Shown here piece by piece: positions 39,976 to 45,526 of a DNA stretch of 45,832 bases. Position 1 is the first letter of the stretch, and each line of letters begins with the position of its first letter. The notes beneath the pieces are model-generated. The model made no database searches. It had not been told where the DNA came from and saw only the letters and a program-made list of their open reading frames with translations. Origin of the DNA: a virus; IMG/VR virus record IMGVR_UViG_3300048593_000261, positions 1-45,832 of that record. The stretch is one strand, 5' to 3'. The translations under genes were made by a program, and so were the position numbers.

Positions 39976-40305
39976 ATGAGCAATCCAAAGTATCATTCAA
40001 TGAATTTTTGCGGTGTTCCTATTTTCGTAGAAAATAGGCAAACGTACAAAAATACATTTGTTCGTGCGACCATCGGCGGCGAGAAACAGGAAGTTTTCGA
40101 AGAAAATGAATGCTCGGAAATGCATCTGTACAAAGTGCTGCTGCCCGACGATACGACGAAGTTCGTTCTTGCGTGCGATGAATCAAGTGCAATCGGTCAA
40201 GCAACTTGCGGACTCCCACACGAAAATCGGCAGGAGTTTGAAAAACGATGCCTTGCCTTGCGGGTGCCTTTGAGAATTCAGGGCTGGGGCACCGAGGAAG
40301 TGTAG
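39976..40305 (+). CDS. Small early protein, 109 aa
   Basis: Unrecognised; MSNPKYHSMNFCGVPIFVENRQ start, beta-rich middle (YKVLLPDDTTKFVLACDESSA), and LALRVPLRIQGWGTEEV end. ATG 39976 follows GAAAGGTAG; an upstream TTG (39961) would add five residues but overlaps this ribosome binding site. Single-gene cassette. Confidence 0.75.
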   Translation: MSNPKYHSMNFCGVPIFVENRQTYKNTFVRATIGGEKQEVFEENECSEMHLYKVLLPDDTTKFVLACDESSAIGQATCGLPHENRQEFEKRCLALRVPLRIQGWGTEEV

Positions 40306-40319
40306 CGATCAGATGTCAA

Positions 40320-40345
40320 GCCCACCCCTAGCTAATGGGGTGGGC
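40320..40345 (+). other. Hairpin overlapping palindrome 14
   Basis: GCCCACCCC and GGGGTGGGC form a 9-bp stem with an 8-nt loop; the right arm includes the GGGC of palindrome 14. Confidence 0.7.
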
Positions 40346-40362
40346 CGACTTCGTCGGCCTCG
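40342..40362 (+). repeat. Cassette palindrome 14
   Basis: GGGCCGAC-TTC-GTCGGCCTCG. Gap to -35 45 nt. Confidence 0.9.
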
Positions 40363-40366
40363 AAAC

Positions 40367-40435
40367 TGTCAAGTGTAATAAAAATATTTTTTTGTTTGTG
40401 CATTTACTTGACATGGCAAAACCCTATGGTAAAAT
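40367..40435 (+). promoter_or_regulatory. Promoter 14, class II
   Basis: TGTCAAGT (40367-40374) and ACTTGACA (40406-40413) are perfect 8-bp inverted copies around an AAAATATTTTTTT tract; then 16 nt and TAAAAT (40430). Confidence 0.88.
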
Positions 40436-40475
40436 ATTGGCATGTAAGTTAGTCAATTACTTCATGGAGTTTGAA

Positions 40476-40931
40476 ATGGTTACTTTTGCATCGCTTCAAA
40501 AAAAATCCACGCTTTGCAGGTCCGGTTGTTATACGATTTTTATGAAAATCGGTAAAGTTGGAGTAAAGCTGTTCCAACGGGAAGACGACCGTGATGTAGC
40601 ATTCAATGAACAATGCAAGGCTCACAACTGCGGTTTGGGACCGAAAGCCATCAAGAAATTTCATTTTTTCGATGCAGACACCAATGAATTTTGGTATGCT
40701 TACGCAACAGAAGTCGTGAAAACTTTCAAAAGAGGCCGCATTCGTGGAAAGGCGGAATTTAGGATAGACATCATGATTGATGAGCTTAAGGAGAAGCTGC
40801 TAAAAGAAAACCTAGATATTGACGATCTGCATTATTACAATGTGGGCGTTTCTAAGGGAAAGCTGGTACGAATAGATTTCGGACCAACAAGCAGCGGGCA
40901 GCTTCCCATGTGTATGCAACGTTGGGATTAA
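40476..40931 (+). CDS. Minimal protein-kinase-like protein, 151 aa
   Basis: Key kinase-like residues are in order: K31 in VGVKLF (beta-3 Lys), E45 (helix C Glu), D117-L-H-x-x-N122 (catalytic loop, ABC1/RIO or aminoglycoside-phosphotransferase style) and D134-F-G136 (metal-binding DFG). Length is only 151 residues, lacking most of the C-lobe. It may phosphorylate a host protein or act as a pseudokinase. ATG 40476 has GGAG 6 nt upstream; the longer frame from 40335 begins inside the palindrome and before the promoter. The fold is inferred from motif order. Confidence 0.68.
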   Translation: MVTFASLQKKSTLCRSGCYTIFMKIGKVGVKLFQREDDRDVAFNEQCKAHNCGLGPKAIKKFHFFDADTNEFWYAYATEVVKTFKRGRIRGKAEFRIDIMIDELKEKLLKENLDIDDLHYYNVGVSKGKLVRIDFGPTSSGQLPMCMQRWD

Positions 40932-40961
40932 ACAGTCGGCGAAGTTGGCCAGCGATTGGGT

Positions 40962-40982
40962 GGGCCGACTTCGTCGGCCTCG
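40962..40982 (+). repeat. Cassette palindrome 15
   Basis: GGGCCGAC-TTC-GTCGGCCTCG. GTCGG at about 40935 can compete for its left arm. Gap to -35 68 nt, the longest. Confidence 0.9.
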
Positions 40983-40988
40983 CCGGAA

Positions 40989-41111
40989 TGTCAAGAACAA
41001 AATCCAAATAATCCCGAAAAAAGTAAAATCTAAAAATATCCCTCGATTGCTTGACATAGGGAAACAATATGGTAAAATAATTGCATAAGAGCGAATGACA
41101 GTCAAACGCTC
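40989..41111 (+). promoter_or_regulatory. Promoter 15 with weak leader hairpin
   Basis: TGTCAAG (40989), extended A-rich tract, TTGACA (41051), 16 nt, TAAAAT (41073). GAGCG/CGCTC (41089-41111, 13-nt loop) may form in the leader. Confidence 0.82.
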
Positions 41112-41147
41112 AAAGTTGAAACGGTTTTTGATTCAAAGGGGCAAATT

Positions 41148-42350
41148 ATGCCAGTTACTAATCTTTCGAAGTTGGACGCTACCGGCATGGGCAACAAAGG
41201 TGAATTCGTAAAAACACTGGAAGGGCAGGTCGGCGTAGGATTCGCGGACGGATTCCATGCTCACAAGGACTGGATGGCCAAGACAATTGACTACGATACG
41301 GCGTTGGAAAAAATCAGCAAGGCCGAGCAGGAACGGCACGATTATATCCTCGATGCGGACCAAGTCAAGTTCGTTGTCACCGAAAGCGACAAATTCGCGG
41401 TCGAAATTGACGGGAAACAATATTCCCCCACAGAACACAGTTTCCCGCAAATGTCACAGAAAATCCTTGTTATGTCGTCGTCGATCCTTCGCGAGATGGC
41501 TGCATCTGAACCGGATAGGCAAGATGCCGAAACAATGGTTTCACTTGCTCGAAATTCGCTACGGCATGTCAAGACAGGAACCAAGTTTTTCGTCCGAACA
41601 TACACGGATGGGACTTTGCGGGCTTGGTTCTCGGATAAGTATGCCCCGGTCGATAACCGATGGTATTTGGAAACCCTCAGGGAACTCCTGCCAAGTGCCC
41701 GATTGTCTCACTGGAAATCCACCGAAGATACACTTTGGGGCAACTTGCTACTTCCGGACAGCATGAAAAACGTGCCAGACGATCAAGATTCCGATTTTGG
41801 CTGTATGCTCAGTGTGGCCAATTGCGAAATCGGCAAACGTCGGCTCAACTTGCTCCCCTCGATTTTTCGGTCGATTTGTCTCAATGGTAATATTTGGGAT
41901 CAAAAACACGGCGTAGCAATCCGTCGCAAGCATATGGGCAACATTGACCTTGCAACGCTCAAGACCGAAATTGGCGAGTCGATCAAGGCACAATTGCCTA
42001 TCGCGACGGAAGCAATCGATAAATTCCTTGCAACCCGAAAGCTTGAAATTTCAACGAATGCCCGCGATGTTCTGGCGGTTATTGCGATGGATGAAAAACT
42101 CACAGCGGCGGAAGCATATCGGGCCTATAAAGCTCACGACTTGTTCGAGTCCGAAAGCAACAATTTGTTCGGAATTGTCAATGCAATCACTCGTATGGGG
42201 CAATCGTTCAACGCTGAAACCAACTATTCGATGGATGTACTCGGCGGAAAACTTTCTCAAATGACATCCGGCGGTTGGGATAGGATTGTTTCCAAGTCCC
42301 GCAGTATCAACGCTGATGATATCATGAGTGTTTATGGGGTGGCCGTCTAG
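41148..42350 (+). CDS. DUF932-like phage/plasmid protein, 400 aa
   Basis: Largest gene of the rightward module. The middle and C-terminal parts, including the segment with FGCMLSVANCEIGKRRLNLLPSIFRSICLNGNIW and the segment ATRKLEISTNARDVL, resemble the DUF932 family common in phages and plasmids. Function of the family is unsettled. AAAGGGG precedes the ATG. Its bases appear more GC-rich than those of neighbours, which could indicate separate origin; I have not computed this. Sole large gene of cassette 15. Confidence 0.72.
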   Translation: MPVTNLSKLDATGMGNKGEFVKTLEGQVGVGFADGFHAHKDWMAKTIDYDTALEKISKAEQERHDYILDADQVKFVVTESDKFAVEIDGKQYSPTEHSFPQMSQKILVMSSSILREMAASEPDRQDAETMVSLARNSLRHVKTGTKFFVRTYTDGTLRAWFSDKYAPVDNRWYLETLRELLPSARLSHWKSTEDTLWGNLLLPDSMKNVPDDQDSDFGCMLSVANCEIGKRRLNLLPSIFRSICLNGNIWDQKHGVAIRRKHMGNIDLATLKTEIGESIKAQLPIATEAIDKFLATRKLEISTNARDVLAVIAMDEKLTAAEAYRAYKAHDLFESESNNLFGIVNAITRMGQSFNAETNYSMDVLGGKLSQMTSGGWDRIVSKSRSINADDIMSVYGVAV

Positions 42351-42406
42351 TGATTATTGTAATAATCGCAGTTATACTACTCGTCATTGAATGCAATGGC
42401 AAGTAG
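42350..42406 (+). CDS. Possible 18-aa membrane micropeptide
   Basis: GTG overlapping the TAG of the DUF932-like gene (TAGTG) opens an 18-codon frame whose first 13 residues are all hydrophobic, then ECNGK. GGGGTGG lies 9 nt upstream. Too short to be sure; could be a chance frame. Confidence 0.25.
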   Translation: MIIVIIAVILLVIECNGK

Positions 42407-42431
42407 TTCGGAAAAAGTGAAAATTTTTATC

Positions 42432-42457
42432 GGCCTGCCCTTGACATAGGGTGGGCC
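42432..42457 (+). other. Hairpin overlapping palindrome 16
   Basis: GGCCTGCCCT and AGGGTGGGCC (10 bp, two G-U) with loop TGACAT; its right arm shares GGGCC with palindrome 16. Confidence 0.65.
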
Positions 42458-42473
42458 GACTTCGTCGGCCTCG
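42453..42473 (+). repeat. Cassette palindrome 16
   Basis: GGGCCGAC-TTC-GTCGGCCTCG. Gap to -35 46 nt. Precedes the noncoding RNA unit. Confidence 0.9.
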
Positions 42474-42477
42474 CCAG

Positions 42478-42547
42478 AGTCAAGTACAATTTAAATATTT
42501 TTTTCTTTTACGCAATCGCTTGACAATGCGAATTCATGGGTTATAAT
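42478..42547 (+). promoter_or_regulatory. Promoter 16 of the large noncoding RNA
   Basis: AGTCAAGT (42478), A/T tract, TTGACA (42520), 16 nt, TATAAT (42542). Confidence 0.88.
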
Positions 42548-42553
42548 AAGGGA

Positions 42554-43114
42554 GTAAGCAAGAGACACCGAACAGCAGTCAAGCAACTGATCGGTAAGGG
42601 AATTGCGAGACCTTAGGGTATTAAAGCTAACGTGACGTAAACCGTCTACATGGATTGTTGAATCCTGATGCGTGAATATTAATGCCCGAAAACTCTAGCT
42701 TACCGTGCTATGCATCATGATACCGAAAACTACGGTGTATAGCTAGCGAAAGGCAGAAAGATAACGGTGAGCTTGTGGGTTTGTCATGTTTGTTACCCAC
42801 TATGCAATACATAAACAGATATGGGTCGCCAGTTCCTTAATGGGGTAGTAGGGGTAGTTGCGGTTGTACTCTCAACCATAGGAGAGATAGAACTTGCTGG
42901 TTTAAAATATTTCACAGGCATGTTACGTAGAATTTTGCACCATAAACAAAATAAAAGAAAGCCATGCAGCCGGAAGGCTTTAAATTCAGGCGATTAACTT
43001 AATTGGCTTATAATCAATTGAGAATCTTAAAAATTACGGATACCGCAAGTAAGTCGTAAGCCTAATATATTTTTTTGGCCGGTGATGGAGTTTTTTCTGT
43101 CACCGGCTTTTTTT
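42554..43114 (+). ncRNA. Large structured noncoding RNA, about 560 nt
   Basis: Start estimated 7 nt after a consensus -10 box; end set by the strong terminator at 43078-43114. No coding frame with a ribosome binding site spans it. Visible helices: ACCGA/TCGGT enclosing CAGT-CAAGCA-ACTG (42567-42594); a long arm with CTAGCT and ACCGT pairing to ACGGT and AGCTAG (about 42694-42747); GTGGGT/ACCCAC (42775-42800); GGTTG-TACTCT-CAACC (42862-42877); AAAGCC/GGCTTT (42958-42981); CTTAATTG/CAATTGAG (42998-43022); TTACG/CGTAA (43034-43059). I found no RNase P, tmRNA or group I core. Ornate large RNAs such as GOLLD and ROOL occur in phages, often near tRNA genes; membership is untested. Confidence 0.7.
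43078..43114 (+). terminator. Strong terminator of the noncoding RNA
   Basis: GCCGGTGA/TCACCGGC 8-bp stem with a 14-nt loop, followed by TTTTTTT. The next promoter starts 13 nt later. Confidence 0.92.
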
Positions 43115-43127
43115 ATTTATTTTTTAC

Positions 43128-43155
43128 TTGACAACGATAAAATCCCGTGTATAAT
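43128..43155 (+). promoter_or_regulatory. Promoter without palindrome
   Basis: TTGACA-N16-TATAAT directly after the RNA terminator; the only strong promoter of class II lacking the palindrome, perhaps because the terminator stands in its place. Confidence 0.87.
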
Positions 43156-43183
43156 TTGGGTATCGCTAACCAAGGAGAAAATC

Positions 43184-43738
43184 ATGCGATATAAAGTTCA
43201 GAATGTTACGATGAATATTGACGTTGCCGACGGAGAATTTGCAGGAGACTGTATGTTCTACGTTCCGCTAAATCATGTAAGGTTTATGACTCAGTATTGT
43301 GGATTTACTCTTAACGTAAAAAATGCTTATGGCATAACGTTTGAGCATAACTACGGCGAGCTAACAATGGATCTAGCCGCAAGGAACTACAGCAGCAGCA
43401 GTACGGACCTGCTTATTATGTATCTTTCATGGCTGCTAGAGCAAGACGGCGAGCAAGAAATAGAAGTAGTATACTCGAATCCGTTTTGGGCTATCCATGA
43501 TTTTGAACACGCACTGAATGATGAATCCGGCTGTACTATCTATGTTGATGAGCATATCGAGTATCAAAGGATTGAAGATACTTTTAGACTCATGAAAGAG
43601 CACGGGCATGAAATCACTTGGGAAATTTTAGAAGAAGTAACCGAAGCATATAATGGACGCTTCGGACTTACTGGTTCAAAGGCGAAATCTTTTGAGCATC
43701 ACTTCGAATTCGAAGAAGAAGAAGAAGCCTACGCTTAG
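43184..43738 (+). CDS. Early protein, 184 aa, with acidic C-terminus
   Basis: Unrecognised. MRYKVQNVTMNIDVADGEFAGD start, beta-rich first half, helices in the second, and a Glu-rich end (EFEEEEEAYA). AAGGAG lies 7 nt before ATG 43184; a longer frame from 43082 begins inside the terminator. The acidic tail is common in phage proteins that bind host nucleic-acid enzymes, but nothing more specific is supported. Confidence 0.75.
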   Translation: MRYKVQNVTMNIDVADGEFAGDCMFYVPLNHVRFMTQYCGFTLNVKNAYGITFEHNYGELTMDLAARNYSSSSTDLLIMYLSWLLEQDGEQEIEVVYSNPFWAIHDFEHALNDESGCTIYVDEHIEYQRIEDTFRLMKEHGHEITWEILEEVTEAYNGRFGLTGSKAKSFEHHFEFEEEEEAYA

Positions 43739-43762
43739 CGATAGAAGTCCGCCTTATAAAAT

Positions 43763-43783
43763 GGGCCGACTTCGTCGGCCTCG
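43763..43783 (+). repeat. Cassette palindrome 17
   Basis: GGGCCGAC-TTC-GTCGGCCTCG. Gap to -35 46 nt. Confidence 0.9.
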
Positions 43784-43787
43784 CCGG

Positions 43788-43857
43788 AGTCAAGTGGAAT
43801 CTTTCTTTTTTTTATTTCGACACATTCGCTTGACATTGGCCGTTCATATGTTAAAAT
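43788..43857 (+). promoter_or_regulatory. Promoter 17 of the tRNA operon
   Basis: AGTCAAGT (43788), A/T tract, TTGACA (43830), 16 nt, TAAAAT (43852). The transcript has an untranslated leader of about 95 nt before the tRNA-like element, containing GTGACGTAAA, a 10-mer also in the large noncoding RNA. Confidence 0.82.
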
Positions 43858-43959
43858 AATTGCATGAGCGAGGACGAGAGTAATTAACTAAGAATCGCTT
43901 TGGGTAGCCCACAGTAAGAACGTGAACTGTCTAAAAGTGACGTAAAAATCTAATTTTTG

Positions 43960-44032
43960 GCATTTAATAGTGTGTCGGACATGCACGGCTGGTGTTTGCC
44001 AGTTAGGGTTGGTTCAAATCCAACGTAAATGC
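43960..44032 (+). tRNA. Degenerate tRNA-like element (possibly former tRNA-His)
   Basis: 73 nt placed 3 nt before a real tRNA. It has an extended acceptor stem GCATTTA/TAAATGC, T8 and A9, a D arm GTGT/GCAC with a GG-containing loop, and a perfect T arm GTTGG-TTCAAAT-CCAAC. The extra G-1:C73-type pair is the tRNA-His signature. However the anticodon arm is abnormal: GCTGG-TGTTTG-CCAGT leaves a 6-nt loop without T33, and the last acceptor position is an A-G mismatch. Likely a decayed tRNA or one with non-decoding function. Confidence 0.5.
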
Positions 44033-44035
44033 TTC

Positions 44036-44109
44036 GGGACTGTAGCTCAATTGGTTAGAGCAGGAAACTCATAATTTCTCGGTTCTCGGTTCAAGTCCGG
44101 GCAGTCCCA
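44036..44109 (+). tRNA. tRNA with CAT anticodon (Met or lysidine-Ile)
   Basis: 74 nt cloverleaf: acceptor GGGACTG/CAGTCCC, D arm GCTC/GAGC, anticodon stem GGAAA/TTTCT with loop CTCATAA, T arm CTCGG-TTCAAGT-CCGGG, discriminator A. CCA is not encoded. CAT can be elongator or initiator Met, or Ile2 after lysidine modification; I cannot separate these by eye. Confidence 0.94.
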
Positions 44110-44132
44110 CTTTTATTAATAAGGATAAAACT

Positions 44133-44483
44133 ATGGCTAGCTGGAAAAACATTCGCGGCAAACTACACGCCGAAATTTCAGAACTATCGGTCGAGTGCCG
44201 AGATTTAGTTTCAGGGCTAGTTAGCGAGCAAGATTGCGAGCTAACAATTGAGTTTTTGTCATCGGGTTATTATATGCCCGCAAAAACCTATGGTCCGCCC
44301 GAAGATTGCTACCCCGAAGAAGGTGACGAAGAACGTATTTTTGATTGTGCTACCATTAATGGTAGAGCAATTCCTCAAGAAATCGGGAAAAAACTTTTCG
44401 ATCTGTTGACAAATGAAATCGATGATGTAGAATTAGAGCATGAAGACTCAAGAGAATTCGAAGGAGAACAATATGTCGATTAA
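44133..44483 (+). CDS. Acidic protein, 116 aa
   Basis: Unrecognised. Helical start, central YYMPAKTYGPPEDCYPEEGDEERIF-type acidic, Pro-rich segment and a strongly acidic C-terminus (DVELEHEDSREFEGEQ). AAGGA lies 8 nt before ATG 44133. First coding gene after the tRNA on the same transcript; overlaps the next gene by 11 nt. It has the composition of DNA-mimic or inhibitor proteins, which is only suggestive. Confidence 0.75.
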   Translation: MASWKNIRGKLHAEISELSVECRDLVSGLVSEQDCELTIEFLSSGYYMPAKTYGPPEDCYPEEGDEERIFDCATINGRAIPQEIGKKLFDLLTNEIDDVELEHEDSREFEGEQYVD

Positions 44484-44727
44484 ACTTACAATGGATCAAC
44501 TGCAATCACTTGTTTTCGACGATGAAGGAAACAATCGATATCCAGAATGTTACCTAATGAATGGTAGCCAAGTTCTGGAAACTGTGGTATTGTTTTCGGT
44601 TGATATCCGTGGTAAATTTTGTCATGGCTACCTAAAACCGGAAAAGGAAATTCGAAGCTTCTGGATTGTATTTGATATTTACATTGAGAATAATAAACTA
44701 TTCGCAACTTCTTACGGAAGGATGTAG
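44473..44727 (+). CDS. Small protein, 84 aa
   Basis: Unrecognised; MSIKLTMDQLQSLVFDDEGN start and beta-strand-rich remainder (VLETVVLFSVDIRGKFCHG, FWIVFDIYIENNKLFATSYG). AAGGAG lies 7 nt before ATG 44473; the longer frame from 44440 is inside the previous gene without a site. Coupled to its neighbour by overlap. Confidence 0.72.
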   Translation: MSIKLTMDQLQSLVFDDEGNNRYPECYLMNGSQVLETVVLFSVDIRGKFCHGYLKPEKEIRSFWIVFDIYIENNKLFATSYGRM

Positions 44728-44736
44728 GTAATTATC

Positions 44737-44931
44737 ATGGATCGAAAAACTATGCTTCAAATGTACGGCATTATTGGACTGCTTGGTTCTGGAGTTGATT
44801 TTACTTCGGGTAGTTGTGGAGAGCCACCAATTAGTGTTAGACCATGTATTAACTGCGGAAAAGAAAAACAACACAACAATGCATTTTGCTCTAGCGAATG
44901 TAGTAAGGAACATAAAAAAAAGAAAGTTTAA
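44737..44931 (+). CDS. Putative zinc-binding protein, 64 aa
   Basis: A PCINCGKEKQHNNAFCSSECSKEH segment gives C-x2-C ... C-x3-C spacing of a small zinc finger, followed by a basic KKKK tail. The N-terminal 30 residues are Gly-rich and uncharged. TAGG lies upstream of the ATG in the tail of the previous gene. DNA or RNA binding is plausible from the finger and tail. Confidence 0.72.
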   Translation: MDRKTMLQMYGIIGLLGSGVDFTSGSCGEPPISVRPCINCGKEKQHNNAFCSSECSKEHKKKKV

Positions 44932-44934
44932 ATC

Positions 44935-45168
44935 ATGTCGTTAAAATTACCACAAATAGGTGAAGAAGCTGGAGTTACATATATTCTTTGCGAAAAAAGC
45001 TTCTATTCTCCGGACTATACAGTTTGGAGATACAGAAGATGCAATGTTGAAACAGGTACAATTGAAATTGCGTACGTTGCAATACTTGGCGGAAATTCCA
45101 ATGCTAATTTCATTAAACTTCTGACTTGTTGGAACCGCACGACAAGATGGGTTTACGGTCCTGTATAA
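44935..45168 (+). CDS. Small protein, 77 aa
   Basis: Unrecognised; MSLKLPQIGEEAGVTYILCEKSF start, aromatic and beta-rich, ending in NRTTRWVYGPV. Starts 3 nt after the previous stop, with a weak AAAGAAAG site, and ends with TAATG overlap to the next gene, so it is part of a coupled run. Confidence 0.68.
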   Translation: MSLKLPQIGEEAGVTYILCEKSFYSPDYTVWRYRRCNVETGTIEIAYVAILGGNSNANFIKLLTCWNRTTRWVYGPV

Positions 45169-45374
45169 TGAAAATTTCAAAAATTAAAATCGACTATGAC
45201 AACTGGTATATGTACCAATCGCTATACCAAATTACAGAATACAAAAACGGTGCAGTCTACAAAACAAAAATGTTAGGATATGTCAAAAAAGGATATGCTA
45301 CACTCGAAAATCAACAACTAAGTCCTCTTTCGACATCTCTGTTGGGTAAAGAAATTTCAATTCTTTCAGAATAA
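45168..45374 (+). CDS. Small basic protein, 68 aa
   Basis: Unrecognised; MKISKIKIDYDNWYMYQSLY, Tyr- and Lys-rich beta-like, ending in STSLLGKEISILSE. Its ATG overlaps the upstream TAA (TAATG), which fixes the start at 45168 although a longer frame is open. Last gene of the rightward run before palindrome 18. Confidence 0.7.
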   Translation: MKISKIKIDYDNWYMYQSLYQITEYKNGAVYKTKMLGYVKKGYATLENQQLSPLSTSLLGKEISILSE

Positions 45375-45394
45375 TCCACTTGACAAATGCGGGC

Positions 45395-45415
45395 GGGCCG
45401 ACAAAGTCGGCCTCG
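45395..45415 (+). repeat. Cassette palindrome 18, with AAA loop
   Basis: GGGCCGAC-AAA-GTCGGCCTCG; the flanks match plus-oriented copies but the centre is inverted. ACTTGACA precedes it at 45378. No promoter follows; it closes the array. Confidence 0.88.
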
Positions 45416-45446
45416 CAACGTACATCCTATTCTCGCTTTCTAGTTC

Positions 45447-45511
45447 TAATCGGTGGCTGTCAATTCAGCTTTCCGTTAGGAATGTTTATCCATTGGGATA
45501 ATCACCGATTA
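45447..45511. ncRNA. Four-way cloverleaf structure
   Basis: A 9-bp closing stem TAATCGGTG/CACCGATTA encloses three hairpins: GCTG-TCAATT-CAGC, TTCC-GTTA-GGAA and TTATCC-ATTG-GGATAA, leaving only about five unpaired nucleotides at the junction. It is not a tRNA. It lies between convergent genes and could be a 3' UTR structure, a small RNA or a DNA cruciform site; the strand is undecided. Confidence 0.55.
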
Positions 45512-45526
45512 AACTATTCTTTAGCG

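Noticed and set aside
40335-40475. Long upstream extension of the kinase-like gene
   Set aside because: It starts before its own palindrome and promoter; ATG 40476 has GGAG at proper distance.
35425-41105. Minus-strand frames at 35425-35673, 37204-37407, 37930-38244 and 40812-41105 that share an RDRQ(C/S)RPI-like peptide
   Set aside because: The shared peptide is only the palindrome read on the opposite strand; these frames lack promoters and ribosome sites and lie across real genes.
42554-43114. Group I intron, RNase P RNA or tmRNA
   Set aside because: I could not find the conserved core sequences of these RNAs; the element lies between genes rather than interrupting one.
34348-43783. The palindromes as ordinary rho-independent terminators
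   Set aside because: No T-run follows any copy, and separate GAAA-loop or other terminators with T-runs occur just upstream in many cassettes.
38232-43795. TGTCAA elements as -35 boxes of divergent promoters
   Set aside because: At 16-17 nt on the left each would need ATTATA, but that position is inside the palindrome and has no -10-like sequence.
34348-45415. CRISPR-like repeat array
   Set aside because: Spacing of copies runs from about 170 nt to 1.5 kb and the intervals hold promoters and genes, not spacers.
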